DNA from: Planctomycetaceae bacterium
GTDB taxonomy: Bacteria > Planctomycetota > Planctomycetia > Planctomycetales > Planctomycetaceae
NCBI GenBank assembly: GCA_041398785.1
Contig: JAWKUA010000009.1
Location: 124,001-188,000 of the forward strand
Length of the DNA stretch: 64,000 nt
Direction: 5' to 3'
Positions 38,337 through 48,800 of the stretch are shown here, piece by piece. Both the position numbers and the translations under genes were made by a program. How positions within the stretch are numbered: the first letter of the stretch is position 1; each line of letters opens with the position of its first letter. The notes beneath the pieces were generated by a model that was not told the DNA's origin, did not search any database, and worked only from the letters and a program-made list of their open reading frames with translations.

Positions 38337-39422
38337 TCAGCCGTCGCCCATGCGTTCGAACACGGCCTTGATCAGCAGCGGCAGAATCACGGTGGCATCG
38401 GCGTAGACTTCGGCAAACCGGCCTCCGTCGGCCGGGCTGAAGAATTTTCCCCAACTGACTCCTTCAGAATACGTGCACCCCGACAGTCCTCCCCAATGAA
38501 CCGGTTCCGGGCAGATTCGCACGCCGTATTTGAACCGCGGCGGAGTCATCGCAGTGCCGGTGCGGCAGTTGGTGATGTCGATGAACGGTCCGACCTGCTG
38601 AGCCCAGTTGCGGGGCACTCCGCCGCCGATTGTGAAGATCCCGATGTTTTCGTAGCCGGTAATGCGTTTTGCGTAGTCGTACAGATCCAGGAAGGGATTG
38701 AACTGCGGAATCTGAGTCAGCACATCCGCCGGAGCCAGCGCCGCTCGCTGCTCAGCGCTGAGCTTTGAAATCGAGTCCAGAATCGCGGTGGTTGCGAAAT
38801 CCAGCCCCAGTTCACTGTCCGTAAACGCCGGCACGAATACCGGGACATCGTGTTCATACGCACTGCGCAGGATTCCGGGGCCGACGTTCATTTCGCTCAG
38901 CCGCTGACCCACAGCGCGCGAAAACCGGGCGGACGACCAGATGCCATCCGCCGGCGGATCCTTTTCCAGAACATCGGCCACCAGCGCCGACAGGTCATTC
39001 AGGTTGGATTCCATTTCCAGAGTGTCGTAGATCCGGTTGTATCCCTTCTCAAACAGAACCGAGTCAGACTGATTGGGGTCGTGGCGGTAGTGAGTCAGGC
39101 CGATGGATTCCGTCAGACCGTGGGCCATGAGTGCTCCCGTCGCAACAACCGTCTGCACGCAGCCTCGGTCAATCAGATCGCAGATGATTTTGCCCTGCTT
39201 GGCAACAGTCATCGCTCCGGAGATCGTCATCACGACGCCGCAGTTCGGGTCGCTGAACATGCCGGTCAGTATTCGTGTCGCTTCGCCTGCTGACCTGCCG
39301 CTGAATGCGGTGTTCGACATCGCGTCCAGCAGTTCAGAAAACGTCGAGATGTTGTCAAGGTCGAGGCTGACCAGCGGCCGCAATCCGTCCCTGCGGCCGT
39401 CGTGAAGCTCACGTTCCTGCAT
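38337..39422 (-). CDS. Deoxyhypusine-synthase-like protein
   Basis: 361 residues from ATG at 39422 (MQERELHDGRRDG); the frame stays open upstream to 39557 without similarity. Family landmarks: MTISGAMTVAKQGKII, TVVATGALMAHGLTESIG, VFVPAFTDSELGLDFA, GIFTIGGGVPRNWAQQV, and EGVSWGKF, where Lys326 corresponds to the lysine that forms the enzyme intermediate in eukaryotic deoxyhypusine synthase. Eukaryotic and archaeal members modify eIF5A/aIF5A with spermidine; in bacteria such homologues probably act on free polyamines (for example homospermidine formation) or an unknown target. NAD-binding residues look retained. Confidence 0.88.
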   Translation of the reverse strand: MQERELHDGRRDGLRPLVSLDLDNISTFSELLDAMSNTAFSGRSAGEATRILTGMFSDPNCGVVMTISGAMTVAKQGKIICDLIDRGCVQTVVATGALMAHGLTESIGLTHYRHDPNQSDSVLFEKGYNRIYDTLEMESNLNDLSALVADVLEKDPPADGIWSSARFSRAVGQRLSEMNVGPGILRSAYEHDVPVFVPAFTDSELGLDFATTAILDSISKLSAEQRAALAPADVLTQIPQFNPFLDLYDYAKRITGYENIGIFTIGGGVPRNWAQQVGPFIDITNCRTGTAMTPPRFKYGVRICPEPVHWGGLSGCTYSEGVSWGKFFSPADGGRFAEVYADATVILPLLIKAVFERMGDG

Positions 39423-39721
39423 GATGAGTCCTGATCGGGGATGCCGGAATGGGGGCCGGACGAGCGGCGCGATTTCATCGTCACTCGCTGCGGCATGACG
39501 ACTCCTGACTGCGGCCCAGCGCGGCACTGCAGTTCGGACCTGAAGGAGTCTAACCAAACCGATGAGCGAAACGAGCGTCCGCGACTTCTGGATCGGCGGC
39601 GCGGCGATTCCTGTGACCGGTCCCGCCAGCCGGGAATCTCCCGTGATCGTCGTCCGCCGCGCGAGCGCATTGCGAGCGGTGCGGCGGCAACTCTTCCTGA
39701 CTCATCACCTCCGGCGGCAGG

Positions 39722-41296
39722 TCAATGCTCGCAACCAGCCGCAGCTGCTGCGACGAGGGACTGGCTCGCCGCGATAGTCGCCTGTGACGCCGTGACGGCA
39801 GGCGGGCTATGCGGGCGCGCGGGAACGGTCGCCGAAAGCGCCTGCACCAACAGTGAGGTCAGTTTCGAAGCCTGTGACGCAGATACGCCGTCCCATGCCG
39901 AAGTCAGCTCACCGGCATCGCAATCAGCACCGGATGCCGCCTGAACCAGCAGCTCCACGGGGACGTGAAACACGGGCGATTCCGTATCCGGCAGCCCGCG
40001 ACGAATGCCCGAAACACCGGAATCGGACAGCAGCAGGCTGAACTGTCCACCTCCGGGCCCGAACGCGTCGACGCCGACTTCCACAGCATCCGGCTGACTG
40101 TCATCCGCAGCGGGAACGCCGGCCAAAACGTCGCAGGCCCAGGCTGCGGGAGCGTCGTACTGCGGACGGTTCTTGCCCCAGCGATCCTGTGTGCCGTAAT
40201 CGATGTAGCGGTAGATCACGGTCCGATCGATCCGCGGACAGATGATGTCCCCGGCAAAGCGTTTCGTGTTGGTCATGTCGAACACGTTGTCGCTGGTTTC
40301 GTACGGCTGATACGTTCCCATGTTTTCGGAATAGAGCCGTTCGAACAGCCATTGATCTTCGTCTTCGTCTCTTGCCACCTGCGAGACACCTTCCACCGGA
40401 GGTCCGCACAGGACGGCTCCGGTGGAATTGTAGTAGTCGCCCGTGTATCGAATGACTTCGCCGGATGTCAGAGGAACATCGGGAGCCATCTGGTAGGTGC
40501 CGCCCCGTGCTTCGGGAGTTTCGAACAGGCGCACCATGACCGCCGACACCCATTCAACCGGAATCACGTTGCGCCGTTCCTCACCTGTCATCCAGAATCT
40601 GATCGGCGTGTGCCGTACACCGTTTTCGTCCGGCGGAACAGCGGGAACCATCAATGCCGCCAAGCGCAGGTAAAGGTAGATGCCGTGGTAGGTGTTCGTA
40701 TAGCCGGTGACGGAATCGCCGGCAATCACGGCCGGGCGGTACACAGTGACGTGATCGGCGAAATCGATCTCACGAACAGCCTTTTCCGCGAGAAACTTGC
40801 TGTGTTCGTAGTCGTTGCGAAATTCCTGGCCGACGTCCAGTGCATCTTCCATCGCGACGGTGGTCTGAGTGCCGGCGACGTAGGCGGTTGACACATAGTG
40901 GATATCACGAATGTCCAGTTCGCGGCACAGTTCGATCATATTTTGCGTGCCGCCGAGATTGGTCCGCCACGGCTCACCCGATCGATCTTCGCCGTAGAAT
41001 TCCAGAATCGCCGCGCTGTGAATGATCGTGTCGACGTGGTCCCGCACCCAGTCCCGATCTTCTTCACTGAATCCGAACCCGGGATCGGAAATATCGCCGG
41101 CCAGCACCACGGGCCGCGGCAAACGGCTGCCCAGTTCGTCTTCCCAGTGCTGAAGAATGATTTCCATTCGTTCCGCGGGCGTTTGTTTCTTTGACGGGCG
41201 AACGACAACGGCCAGCTTATGTCCGTTCAACAACAAATCGCGGACCAGATAGCGTCCGACCAGTCCCGTAGCACCCGTCAGTAGTGTGTACATCAT
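39722..41296 (-). CDS. NAD(P)-binding SDR/thioester-reductase-like protein with extra C-terminal domain
   Basis: 524 residues. The N-terminal 360 residues are an extended SDR of the male-sterility/thioester-reductase type: TGATGLVGRYLVRDLL, DISDPGFGFS, IIHSAAILEFYG, YVSTAYVAG and the catalytic YEHSK, then YRPAVIAGDSVTGYT. The C-terminal about 150 residues (after RWGKNRPQYDAP) do not match the SDR fold; they are Ala/Ser/Asp-rich and end in a long low-complexity stretch. An acyl-lipid or modified-sugar substrate is plausible but not shown. Confidence 0.82.
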   Translation of the reverse strand: MMYTLLTGATGLVGRYLVRDLLLNGHKLAVVVRPSKKQTPAERMEIILQHWEDELGSRLPRPVVLAGDISDPGFGFSEEDRDWVRDHVDTIIHSAAILEFYGEDRSGEPWRTNLGGTQNMIELCRELDIRDIHYVSTAYVAGTQTTVAMEDALDVGQEFRNDYEHSKFLAEKAVREIDFADHVTVYRPAVIAGDSVTGYTNTYHGIYLYLRLAALMVPAVPPDENGVRHTPIRFWMTGEERRNVIPVEWVSAVMVRLFETPEARGGTYQMAPDVPLTSGEVIRYTGDYYNSTGAVLCGPPVEGVSQVARDEDEDQWLFERLYSENMGTYQPYETSDNVFDMTNTKRFAGDIICPRIDRTVIYRYIDYGTQDRWGKNRPQYDAPAAWACDVLAGVPAADDSQPDAVEVGVDAFGPGGGQFSLLLSDSGVSGIRRGLPDTESPVFHVPVELLVQAASGADCDAGELTSAWDGVSASQASKLTSLLVQALSATVPARPHSPPAVTASQATIAASQSLVAAAAAGCEH

Positions 41297-42063
41297 TTAT
41301 CCTGTTGAAGGAACGAACTCCTGCTCTCAACCGCAACCGGCACGGACGATCGTAGCCCAAACCGATTCAATCGCTGGCAAGCCGGCAGAGTCGTTTCATG
41401 AAAAACCGGCGGCGAGCACCGCAGTTTTGCCGCGCCTCTGCCCTATTCAAAAGGAAAAATCTGCGGCGACGTCCGGAAGGATCGCCATGCCGATCGTCTT
41501 CCGATAGCCTTTTCGGAACCGGGATAGTCGAACCAGCATTTCCGGCAACACAAAGATTCCGCAGAAATCGAGCAAGCACAATAGGCTACACAAGCTCAGG
41601 TCACAATCAACCGCAGAGCACGTATCCTGCTTCCATATCTCACTTTCGGATCACGCACCGAAGATCGCAATGGCTGTTTCTTTGCTCACCCTGTGACGAC
41701 AATGGTCGTGGTTTCCCGGAAGTTCTCTGCCGCGGTATATCGTGCCGCACCTCGGGCGAGCTGAGCGATTTCCGGCTTGTCGGCACGCATGGCGAATCCG
41801 CAATCATCCCGCGAATTGACGCAAACTCAATTCCAGTTTTGGAAATCCACAGCTAGAAACACGGGAATTGTGATGCCTGAATCGTTCCGGCGGGAAGCCG
41901 GGAGGTTCGGGAAGGACGCGACGATGGCGGCAGGCGCGCCGCGTCCAGGAAACTCCGAAAAGCGCACCTGACTTCGGCCGGACCACGCAGTGGCGGGCAT
42001 CACTGAAGACATTCCTGCGCCGGCACCGTCGTTCGAGGTTCTCATGAGTATGAAAGACCGTTG
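41297..42063. other. Long intergenic region before the symporter
   Basis: About 770 bp without a supported gene. A 152-codon plus-strand frame (41398-41856) has unusual composition, no ribosome binding site and no family similarity. No repeat, RNA or terminator is evident. It is the divergent regulatory space between the SDR gene (-) and the symporter (+). Confidence 0.45.
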
Positions 42064-43611
42064 ATGCCGACTACTCATACAACCGACATGATCGTTGTCG
42101 CGGCCTACCTGCTGGTGGTGACACTGATCGGCTGTCTGATGACGCGCAAAACCCGCTCGGCCCGCGAATTCATGTCGGCAGGCGGATCGCTGCCGGGCTG
42201 GGTTGTCGGACTTTCCATTGTCGGCACTTTCGTCAGCAGCATCAGCTTCGTGGCGAACCCCGGAAAGAGTTACTCCGGGAACTGGAATCCGTTCGTGTTC
42301 TCTCTGTCGCTGCCGTACGCGGCCTGGATCGCGACGGTTTTCTTTGTGCCGTTCTTTCGCAATTGCGGAAGCATGTCCGCCTACGAACACCTGGAACACC
42401 GGTTCGGTCCCTGGGCCAGGCTGTACGCCGCGCTGTTCAATGTGATGTACCACGTCGGCCGCATCGGAACGATCCTGTACCTGGTTTCTCTGGCGGTGTC
42501 GAAGTTACTGGAACTGCCGGTTCCTGCGATCATCGTCGGCCTGGGTGTACTGGTCGTCGTTTACACACTGATGGGCGGCATCGAAGCGGTGATCTGGACC
42601 GATGTTGTGCAAAGCGTCGTCCTGGTGGGCGGCATGATAGTCTGCGCTGTATTGCTGGTCATGAAGGTTCCGGAAGGCTTCTTCGGCATCGTCCGCGCGG
42701 CTTCGTCGATGGCGGACAACAGGCTGTCACTGGGTTCGCTGGAAGTCAGTTCCAGAAGTTTCACAGGCGGAACATTCTGGACGACGCTGGTCTTCGGGCT
42801 GTTTATTAACGTTCAGAACTTCGCCGCCGACCAGACCTATGTGCAGCGCTACTTCACCGCGAATTCCGAGACCGCCGCGAAACGCAGCGTGTGGATGGGA
42901 GCGGTCGCGTATCTGCCGATTTCCGCCGTGCTGTTCTTCCTGGGAACCGGACTCTTCATCTTCTACCAGACAACGGGAACGCTGCCGGAAGGAACAAAGC
43001 CCGACGGAGTCCTGCCGTGGTTCATCATGCACGAACTTCCCGACGGCGTCTCCGGACTGCTGATCGCCGCAATTCTGGCGGCTGCGATGAGCACTGTGGA
43101 CTCGTCTCTGAACAGTTCGGCAACGCTGCTGCTGTGCGATGTCAGGAACCGCTTCCTGCGGCGATCATCGGAAACAGAGTCGTCGTCCGCAGCGCAGGAT
43201 CGATCGGAACTGAGATTTCTGCGGCTTTCCACGCTGGGTCTGGGCGTCGCCGGAGTGCTGGCGGCGCTGGCCATGATCGATGTCGAAACGATGCTGGAAG
43301 TCTGGTGGACAATTTCCGGGGTTCTCAGCGGAGGCACATTGGGGTTGATCCTGCTGGCACGGTTTACGTCCGTTCGCGGAACCGCGGCGACGCTGCCGGC
43401 TACAATTGCAGGCGTTGCCGGGATGGCGGCTGTCACGCTCGCGCATCAGGACAACGCTCCCGGATTTCTGTTGCCGATTAAGGAATACCTGTCACCTCTG
43501 ATGGCGATCGTCGTCGGAACAATGCTGGTTGTGATCGTCGCAGTCGTATTGTCACCGTTTACAAGTCGCGGCGGAAACGGAGTTGATGATTCCGTTCGCG
43601 GTCGTGTTTGA
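42064..43611 (+). CDS. Sodium:solute symporter (SSS family)
   Basis: 515 residues from ATG 42064 (a TTG just before is in frame). About 13 hydrophobic helices, the N-terminal SAGGSLPGWVVGLSIVGTFVSSISFVANPGKSY stretch typical of SSS transporters, and the family signature region IAAILAAAMSTVDSSLNSSATL. It takes up a solute (sugar, amino acid, sialic acid or similar) with sodium; specificity is undecided. It is 128 bp upstream of the ABC ATPase and could head the same transcript. Confidence 0.92.
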   Translation: MPTTHTTDMIVVAAYLLVVTLIGCLMTRKTRSAREFMSAGGSLPGWVVGLSIVGTFVSSISFVANPGKSYSGNWNPFVFSLSLPYAAWIATVFFVPFFRNCGSMSAYEHLEHRFGPWARLYAALFNVMYHVGRIGTILYLVSLAVSKLLELPVPAIIVGLGVLVVVYTLMGGIEAVIWTDVVQSVVLVGGMIVCAVLLVMKVPEGFFGIVRAASSMADNRLSLGSLEVSSRSFTGGTFWTTLVFGLFINVQNFAADQTYVQRYFTANSETAAKRSVWMGAVAYLPISAVLFFLGTGLFIFYQTTGTLPEGTKPDGVLPWFIMHELPDGVSGLLIAAILAAAMSTVDSSLNSSATLLLCDVRNRFLRRSSETESSSAAQDRSELRFLRLSTLGLGVAGVLAALAMIDVETMLEVWWTISGVLSGGTLGLILLARFTSVRGTAATLPATIAGVAGMAAVTLAHQDNAPGFLLPIKEYLSPLMAIVVGTMLVVIVAVVLSPFTSRGGNGVDDSVRGRV

Positions 43612-43739
43612 GAGATCGTGATGATTCGATCGACGCGAGCCAGCCACGACGTGACCGCGCGTGGCACGACCAAATGGTCCGGCGTCCGGTTCACGTCGAT
43701 CAAAGCGTGACCGCTGTCCGTGCCGCAAGTCAAATATCG

Positions 43740-44774
43740 ATGCCGATCTGGACGCTTCAAAACCTGACCCTGCACGGTACTGACCGGCCGCGCCTTTACG
43801 ACGTGTCTGTGCGGATCAACGAAGGCGTGACCGCGCTGGTGGGCTATTCGGGGGCCGGCAAGAGTTCTCTGCTGAGCATTCTGGCGGGAATGGAGCGGCC
43901 CGACGCCGGAACGATCGAAACCGGAGATCGCACCGCGACCGGCGAACAGCGTTCCGCCGAAACATTTCCGCCCGATTCCCCAAACGCGGAGCCACCGGAG
44001 CACGCGCTGCCGCTGTTCTGGGCTCCGGAAACAGGTGGGCTCTGGCCACACTTGACCGCGCGGCAGCATCTGGAAGCGGTCCATCCCGCGTCACCCGGCG
44101 CCGAACCGGGTTCCGATCGCGGGCAAAGTCTCGTCGCTGTCGCGGATTCCATAGACAATCTACTGGCGGAATTCGATCTCACCGACAGACAGCAGGCATT
44201 TCCGGAACAGTTGTCGCAGGGTGAACAGTCGCGACTGTCGATCGTCCGGGCGCTGGCTGCCAGGGCGGCGGTCCTGTTGTTTGACGAACCGCTGGCCCAT
44301 GTCGATCCGGCAGGGCGGCCAAAGTACTGGGACGCGATTCGCCGTCATCTCACTGAGAGCCGAATGTCACTTGTGTTTGCAACTCACGAACCGGACACCG
44401 TCCTGCGTGAAGCGAGGGAAGTGATTTGTCTGAACGAAGGGCAGGTTGTGTATCAGGGTTCCGTCGCGCAGCTCTACGATTCGCCGCCGAACGAAAATGC
44501 CGCGTCGTTTCTGGGGCCGGTCAACTGGTTTGAAGCAGGTGAGTCTTCCGTGTGGCTCAATCAGCGCGAACAAAGAAGTCTTCGGCCGGAACGAATTGCA
44601 CTTGTGAACGACGACTGCTCGCCGATCGAGGTTGTTGCAAGTCACTTCTGCGGCGCCTGCGCGGAGACGCAACTTCGTCATCCGGAACAGGGAGATCGGA
44701 CTGTGTTTCATCGACCGGCAAGTGCCGACCTGCAGGCCGGCCGGCACGTGCGGATTGAATTGCGCGGGGAATGA
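43740..44774 (+). CDS. Lone ABC transporter ATP-binding protein with TOBE-like tail
   Basis: 344 residues from ATG at 43740 (MPIWTLQNLTLHG); the frame is open back to 43608, overlapping the symporter end. Walker A GYSGAGKS (35-42), signature LSQGEQSR, Walker B VLLFDEPLAHVDP and H-loop FATHEP are intact. The Q-loop region reads FWAPETGGLWPHLT, with no obvious glutamine. The C-terminal about 80 residues (RPERIAL...RHVRIELRG) resemble a TOBE domain of molybdate/spermidine/iron importers. No permease or binding protein adjoins it. The NHL lipoprotein starts 4 bp after its stop. Confidence 0.87.
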   Translation: MPIWTLQNLTLHGTDRPRLYDVSVRINEGVTALVGYSGAGKSSLLSILAGMERPDAGTIETGDRTATGEQRSAETFPPDSPNAEPPEHALPLFWAPETGGLWPHLTARQHLEAVHPASPGAEPGSDRGQSLVAVADSIDNLLAEFDLTDRQQAFPEQLSQGEQSRLSIVRALAARAAVLLFDEPLAHVDPAGRPKYWDAIRRHLTESRMSLVFATHEPDTVLREAREVICLNEGQVVYQGSVAQLYDSPPNENAASFLGPVNWFEAGESSVWLNQREQRSLRPERIALVNDDCSPIEVVASHFCGACAETQLRHPEQGDRTVFHRPASADLQAGRHVRIELRGE

Positions 44775-44778
44775 CGCG

Positions 44779-45825
44779 ATGAGTAAATCTCAGCCCGGAC
44801 AGACACCGCATCGTCGCGCATTCGACGAATCCGCGCGGGAAGGCAGCGCCCCGACAGTTCGCCCCGAAGCCGCGTCCCGGATCCACGCGCGAGCACAGGT
44901 CAGGAGCAGGTTTGCGCGAAGCTGTGGACGCGCCGCTGTGCTGGCTGTGCTGGTGGCGGCGATCGGGTGCGATTCGGCGACCGATCCCGCCTTTCCGGTC
45001 TCCCGCTTTGCAGGCTGGAAGCTGCCGGCGGACGGAAGCCGCATTCCGGCCCCGCGAGCCCTGTATTCCGACGAAAACGACACCGTTTATGCACTGGACG
45101 ATGCCGGACGCGTGCTGGTGTATTCCGCTCAGGGTCAGGTCATGCAGACGTGGCACATGCCGGACTACGAAATCGGTCGGCCGGAAGGCATCATCAAACT
45201 TCTGGACGGCCGCATCGCCGTAGCCGACACACACTACGATCGAGTTGTCTTCTTTCATCCCGATGGTGAAGTCGAATCGATACTCGGCGAACACGGCACG
45301 GAGCCCGGTCAGTTCGTGTATCCCGTCGCGGTGGCTCAGGACCCGCAGGGATTCCTGTACGTCGGGGAGTACGGTGACAAACAGCGGATTCAGAAGTTTC
45401 GCCCGGACGGATCATTCGTAACGCAGTTCGGCGAACACGGCACCGAACCCGGACAGTTTCAGCGTCCCAGCGGAATTGTGTGGAGCGACGGGACGATCTA
45501 CGCTGTGGACGCGTTCAACAATCGCGTGCAGGCGTTCAGCGACGACGGAAAGTTTCTGCGGGTCATCGATTTGCCAGACAATTCCGCTCATTTTGAATAT
45601 CCCTACGATATTCGAGCCACCGGGGACGGGCGGCTGTACGTCATTGAAAACAAGGGCAGTCGATTGACGGTACTGACCAGAGACGGCGAAATGGTGGGAC
45701 GCTTCGGTCGGCCGAGTCGCGGCGATGACGGCTTTCTGGGACCCTGGAGCCTGACCGTGCTGACCGACGGAAGAATTCTTGTCGCCGATACGGGCAACCA
45801 TCGGATTGTGGAGCTGACACCGTGA
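44779..45825 (+). CDS. NHL-repeat lipoprotein (six-bladed propeller)
   Basis: 348 residues from ATG at 44779; an upstream in-frame extension would overlap the ABC gene. The N terminus is unusually long and basic (about 50 residues), then AAVLAVLVAAIGC gives a lipobox. About six NHL repeats follow, for example RPEGIIKLLDGRIAVADTHYDRVVFF, YPVAVAQDPQGFLYVGEYG, RPSGIVWSDGTIYAVDAFNNRVQAF and LTVLTDGRILVADTGNHRIVEL; GEHGTEPGQF occurs twice at blade junctions. It probably scaffolds protein interactions outside the cytoplasmic membrane. Its stop overlaps the next gene's GTG start (GTGA). Confidence 0.9.
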   Translation: MSKSQPGQTPHRRAFDESAREGSAPTVRPEAASRIHARAQVRSRFARSCGRAAVLAVLVAAIGCDSATDPAFPVSRFAGWKLPADGSRIPAPRALYSDENDTVYALDDAGRVLVYSAQGQVMQTWHMPDYEIGRPEGIIKLLDGRIAVADTHYDRVVFFHPDGEVESILGEHGTEPGQFVYPVAVAQDPQGFLYVGEYGDKQRIQKFRPDGSFVTQFGEHGTEPGQFQRPSGIVWSDGTIYAVDAFNNRVQAFSDDGKFLRVIDLPDNSAHFEYPYDIRATGDGRLYVIENKGSRLTVLTRDGEMVGRFGRPSRGDDGFLGPWSLTVLTDGRILVADTGNHRIVELTP

Positions 45826-48800
45826 ACCGACTTCGGCAAACGCTGCGAAGAATCTTCCCGCCACCGCGGCGTCCGCTGACCTGGAAGTCGGGCATTCCGC
45901 TGGCCGTGTTTCTGGTCCTGTTCGCCTCAACCTGCCTGACGCTGTACTTCCGGAACCGAATTGATTTCGTCCGGCCCTGGATGTTTCTTCTGCTGCTGGT
46001 CACGCCGTGGATCTGGTGGATGCAGGCAGCAGGCTATTCCGGTCTGCCGCGGTTTCGAGGCGGGCTGGCATCGTTTATCCGACTGTTGATTGCCGGCCTG
46101 CTGATCGTCGTCCTTGCCGAACCTAGAGCCGTCCGGACCAGCGACGTGGTTTCGGTTGTGTATGACGTGGATGTGTCCGATTCGGTCAACGAAGCGAAGG
46201 ATCAGGCGTTGTCCATCGTGGCCGGTTCTGCTGCGGAGCGTCCTCCGAAAGACGAAGCCGGCCTGGTCGTTTTCGGCCGCAATGCCGCCGTCGAATATCC
46301 GCCGCGCGAAACGTTTCCGTTCGAGAAATTTATCAATTCGCAGGTCGGCCAGGACGCCACCAATCTGGAACAGTCGCTGGCGCTAAGTTCCGCCATGCTG
46401 CCCGAAGAACATACCGGTCGCGTCGTACTAATCAGCGATGGCACCGAGACCGTCGGGCAACTCAAGGATGTCATTGACGACCTGCAGTCACGCAACATCG
46501 AAGTGGATGTTGTCCCCATCGAATACGAATTCGACCGCGAAGTCCTGCTGGAACGACTCGACCTGCCGAGGTTCGTGCGGCTGGGCGAAACCTACGACAC
46601 ATCCGTTGTGCTGACGTCGCTGAAACCGGGTTCCGGAACGCTGGTCCTGGAACAGAACGACAAAGTCATCGAACGGATGCCGGTCGAGTTCCAGGCAGGC
46701 AAGAACCGCTTTTCCGTTCCGATCCTGGTGGCGGCGCCGGGCTATTACGAGTACCGGGCTCGCATTGAAGTGCCGACCACGGAAGACACTCGCGTCGAGA
46801 ACAACGAGGTTCAGAACTATCTGTTTATCGAAGGGCCCGGCCGAGTCCTGGTGGTCACCGATCCTCAGGATGATCCGCAGGAATGGCAGTACTTTGTTCA
46901 GGCGCTGCAACAGGGCGAACGCGAAGTGGAAGTGAAGACGGCGATCGAGTTCCCGCTGGATCCGCTGTCGCTGATGCCCTACGACGCGATCGTGTTCTGC
47001 GACGTGCCGGCCGATACACTGTCGTCGACGCAGATTCAGGCGGTTCACGACGCCGTGCGAAACCTGGGAATCGGATTTCTGATGCTGGGAGGGCCGAACA
47101 GCTTCGGACCGGGCGGTTACCAGAATTCGCCCATTGAAGACGCGCTGCCGATTTCGATGGAAATCAGCAAGAAGAAGATCCTTCCCAAAGGCGCGCTGGT
47201 CATCATTTTGCACACATGCGAGTTTCCTCAGGGCAATAGCTGGGCCAAGCGAATTACCAAGGAAGCCATCCGCGTTCTTAACGCCGAAGACGAAGTGGGT
47301 GCGATCGGCTACGGGAATTCCGGCGAATACTGGATCTTCGAACTGACTCCCGCCAGTGACTACAACAGCCTGGTCACGAAGATCAATGCCGCCCAGATTG
47401 GCGACATGCCGAGCTTCGACACGACGATGGAACTCGGTCTGGTGGGGCTGCAAAAGAGCGACGCGGCAACGCGGCACATGATTATCATTTCCGACGGCGA
47501 TCCTCCCATGCCCCCACCGGCCGTCGTTCAAAAGTTCCGCGATACAGAAACGACGATTTCCACTGTCGCCATCTTTCCCCACGGCCCGCGCGATGCTCAG
47601 ACGCTGAACGCGATCGCCAGCGCCACGGGAGGCCGATTCTATTATCCGCCGGATCCGGCGCAGTTGCCGTCAATCTTTATCAAGGAAGCCAAGACACTGC
47701 GCCGCAGCCAGGTGCAGAAGCGGACATTTACGCCGATTCGCGTCAACGATGACCCGATCATCCGCGGCATTACCGCGACACCACCGCTGCACGGCTATGT
47801 GCTGACGTCCGAAAAGGAAGACCCGCGAGCCACCATTCTGCTGGCCGCTCCGCCGAAGGAAGGCGACGCCGTTGCCGACGACAGCGACGTCGATCCGATC
47901 CTGGCTGTCTGGCGATATGGCCTGGGAGCCACCGCGGCGTTCACATCGGACATGACCAACGACTGGGGTCGCGACTGGCTGGGCTGGGATCAGTTCCAGC
48001 AGATGGTGACTCAACTAATGACGCGTATCAGTCGCGTTCGACGCGAACAGTTTCTGCGAGTCTACACATACACCAACGGCAACGAAGGAGTCATCGTCGT
48101 CGAAGATTTCCACCCGGAAGAATCACTGCTGGATGTCACCGTCACCGTCACCGGCCCGGACAATTTCAATGTCTCGAAACCCGTCCGCCAGATTGCTCCC
48201 CGACGTTACCAGGTCAGTGTGCCGCTGCACGGGCAGGGGCGTTATCAGGTCCAGGTGGCAGCCGTCGGCGCCGATCGCCGGGAAACCGCATACGGCGGTT
48301 TCATCGTTTCGTACTCGCCGGAGTACCTGCGGTTTCGGGCGAACCCGATTGTGCTGCGAGACATCGCAACTCGCACCGGCGGGCGAGAGCTGGAAGCCGA
48401 CGCTAACGGTGAGGAACTTGCCAAACAGATTTATGGTGACCGGAAACCCAAACGCAGTTCGACTTCCATCTTTGACTGGTTCCTGATGACACTGGCCTGC
48501 CTGGTCCCGCTGGATGTGGCCGTGCGACGTGTCCAGGTCGACGTCGGCTGGGTGAAACATCTGTTCCGCAAGGGGAAAAAGGAGTCGACCGAAACAATGG
48601 GAGCCCTGCTGCAGCGAACAGAGTCCGTGCGGTCAACGCTCGTCGGACAAAAGGACTCCGATCGTCCCCGGCCGGCAATCTCAGAGCGCCCCGTCGTCCC
48701 GCGCCCGGTGCTGCCGAAACCGGTGCAGAAAACAGAAGGGCAGCAGTCATCGAAGCCTCAGGCATCGGAAGCCCCGTCCACTCCCGCGAGCGACGACGGC

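Noticed and set aside
41398..41856. A 152-codon plus-strand frame in a long intergenic region
   Set aside because: No ribosome binding site, odd composition, no recognisable family.
46488..47582. A 364-codon minus-strand frame
   Set aside because: Antisense to the VWA protein gene; unusual composition and no family similarity.
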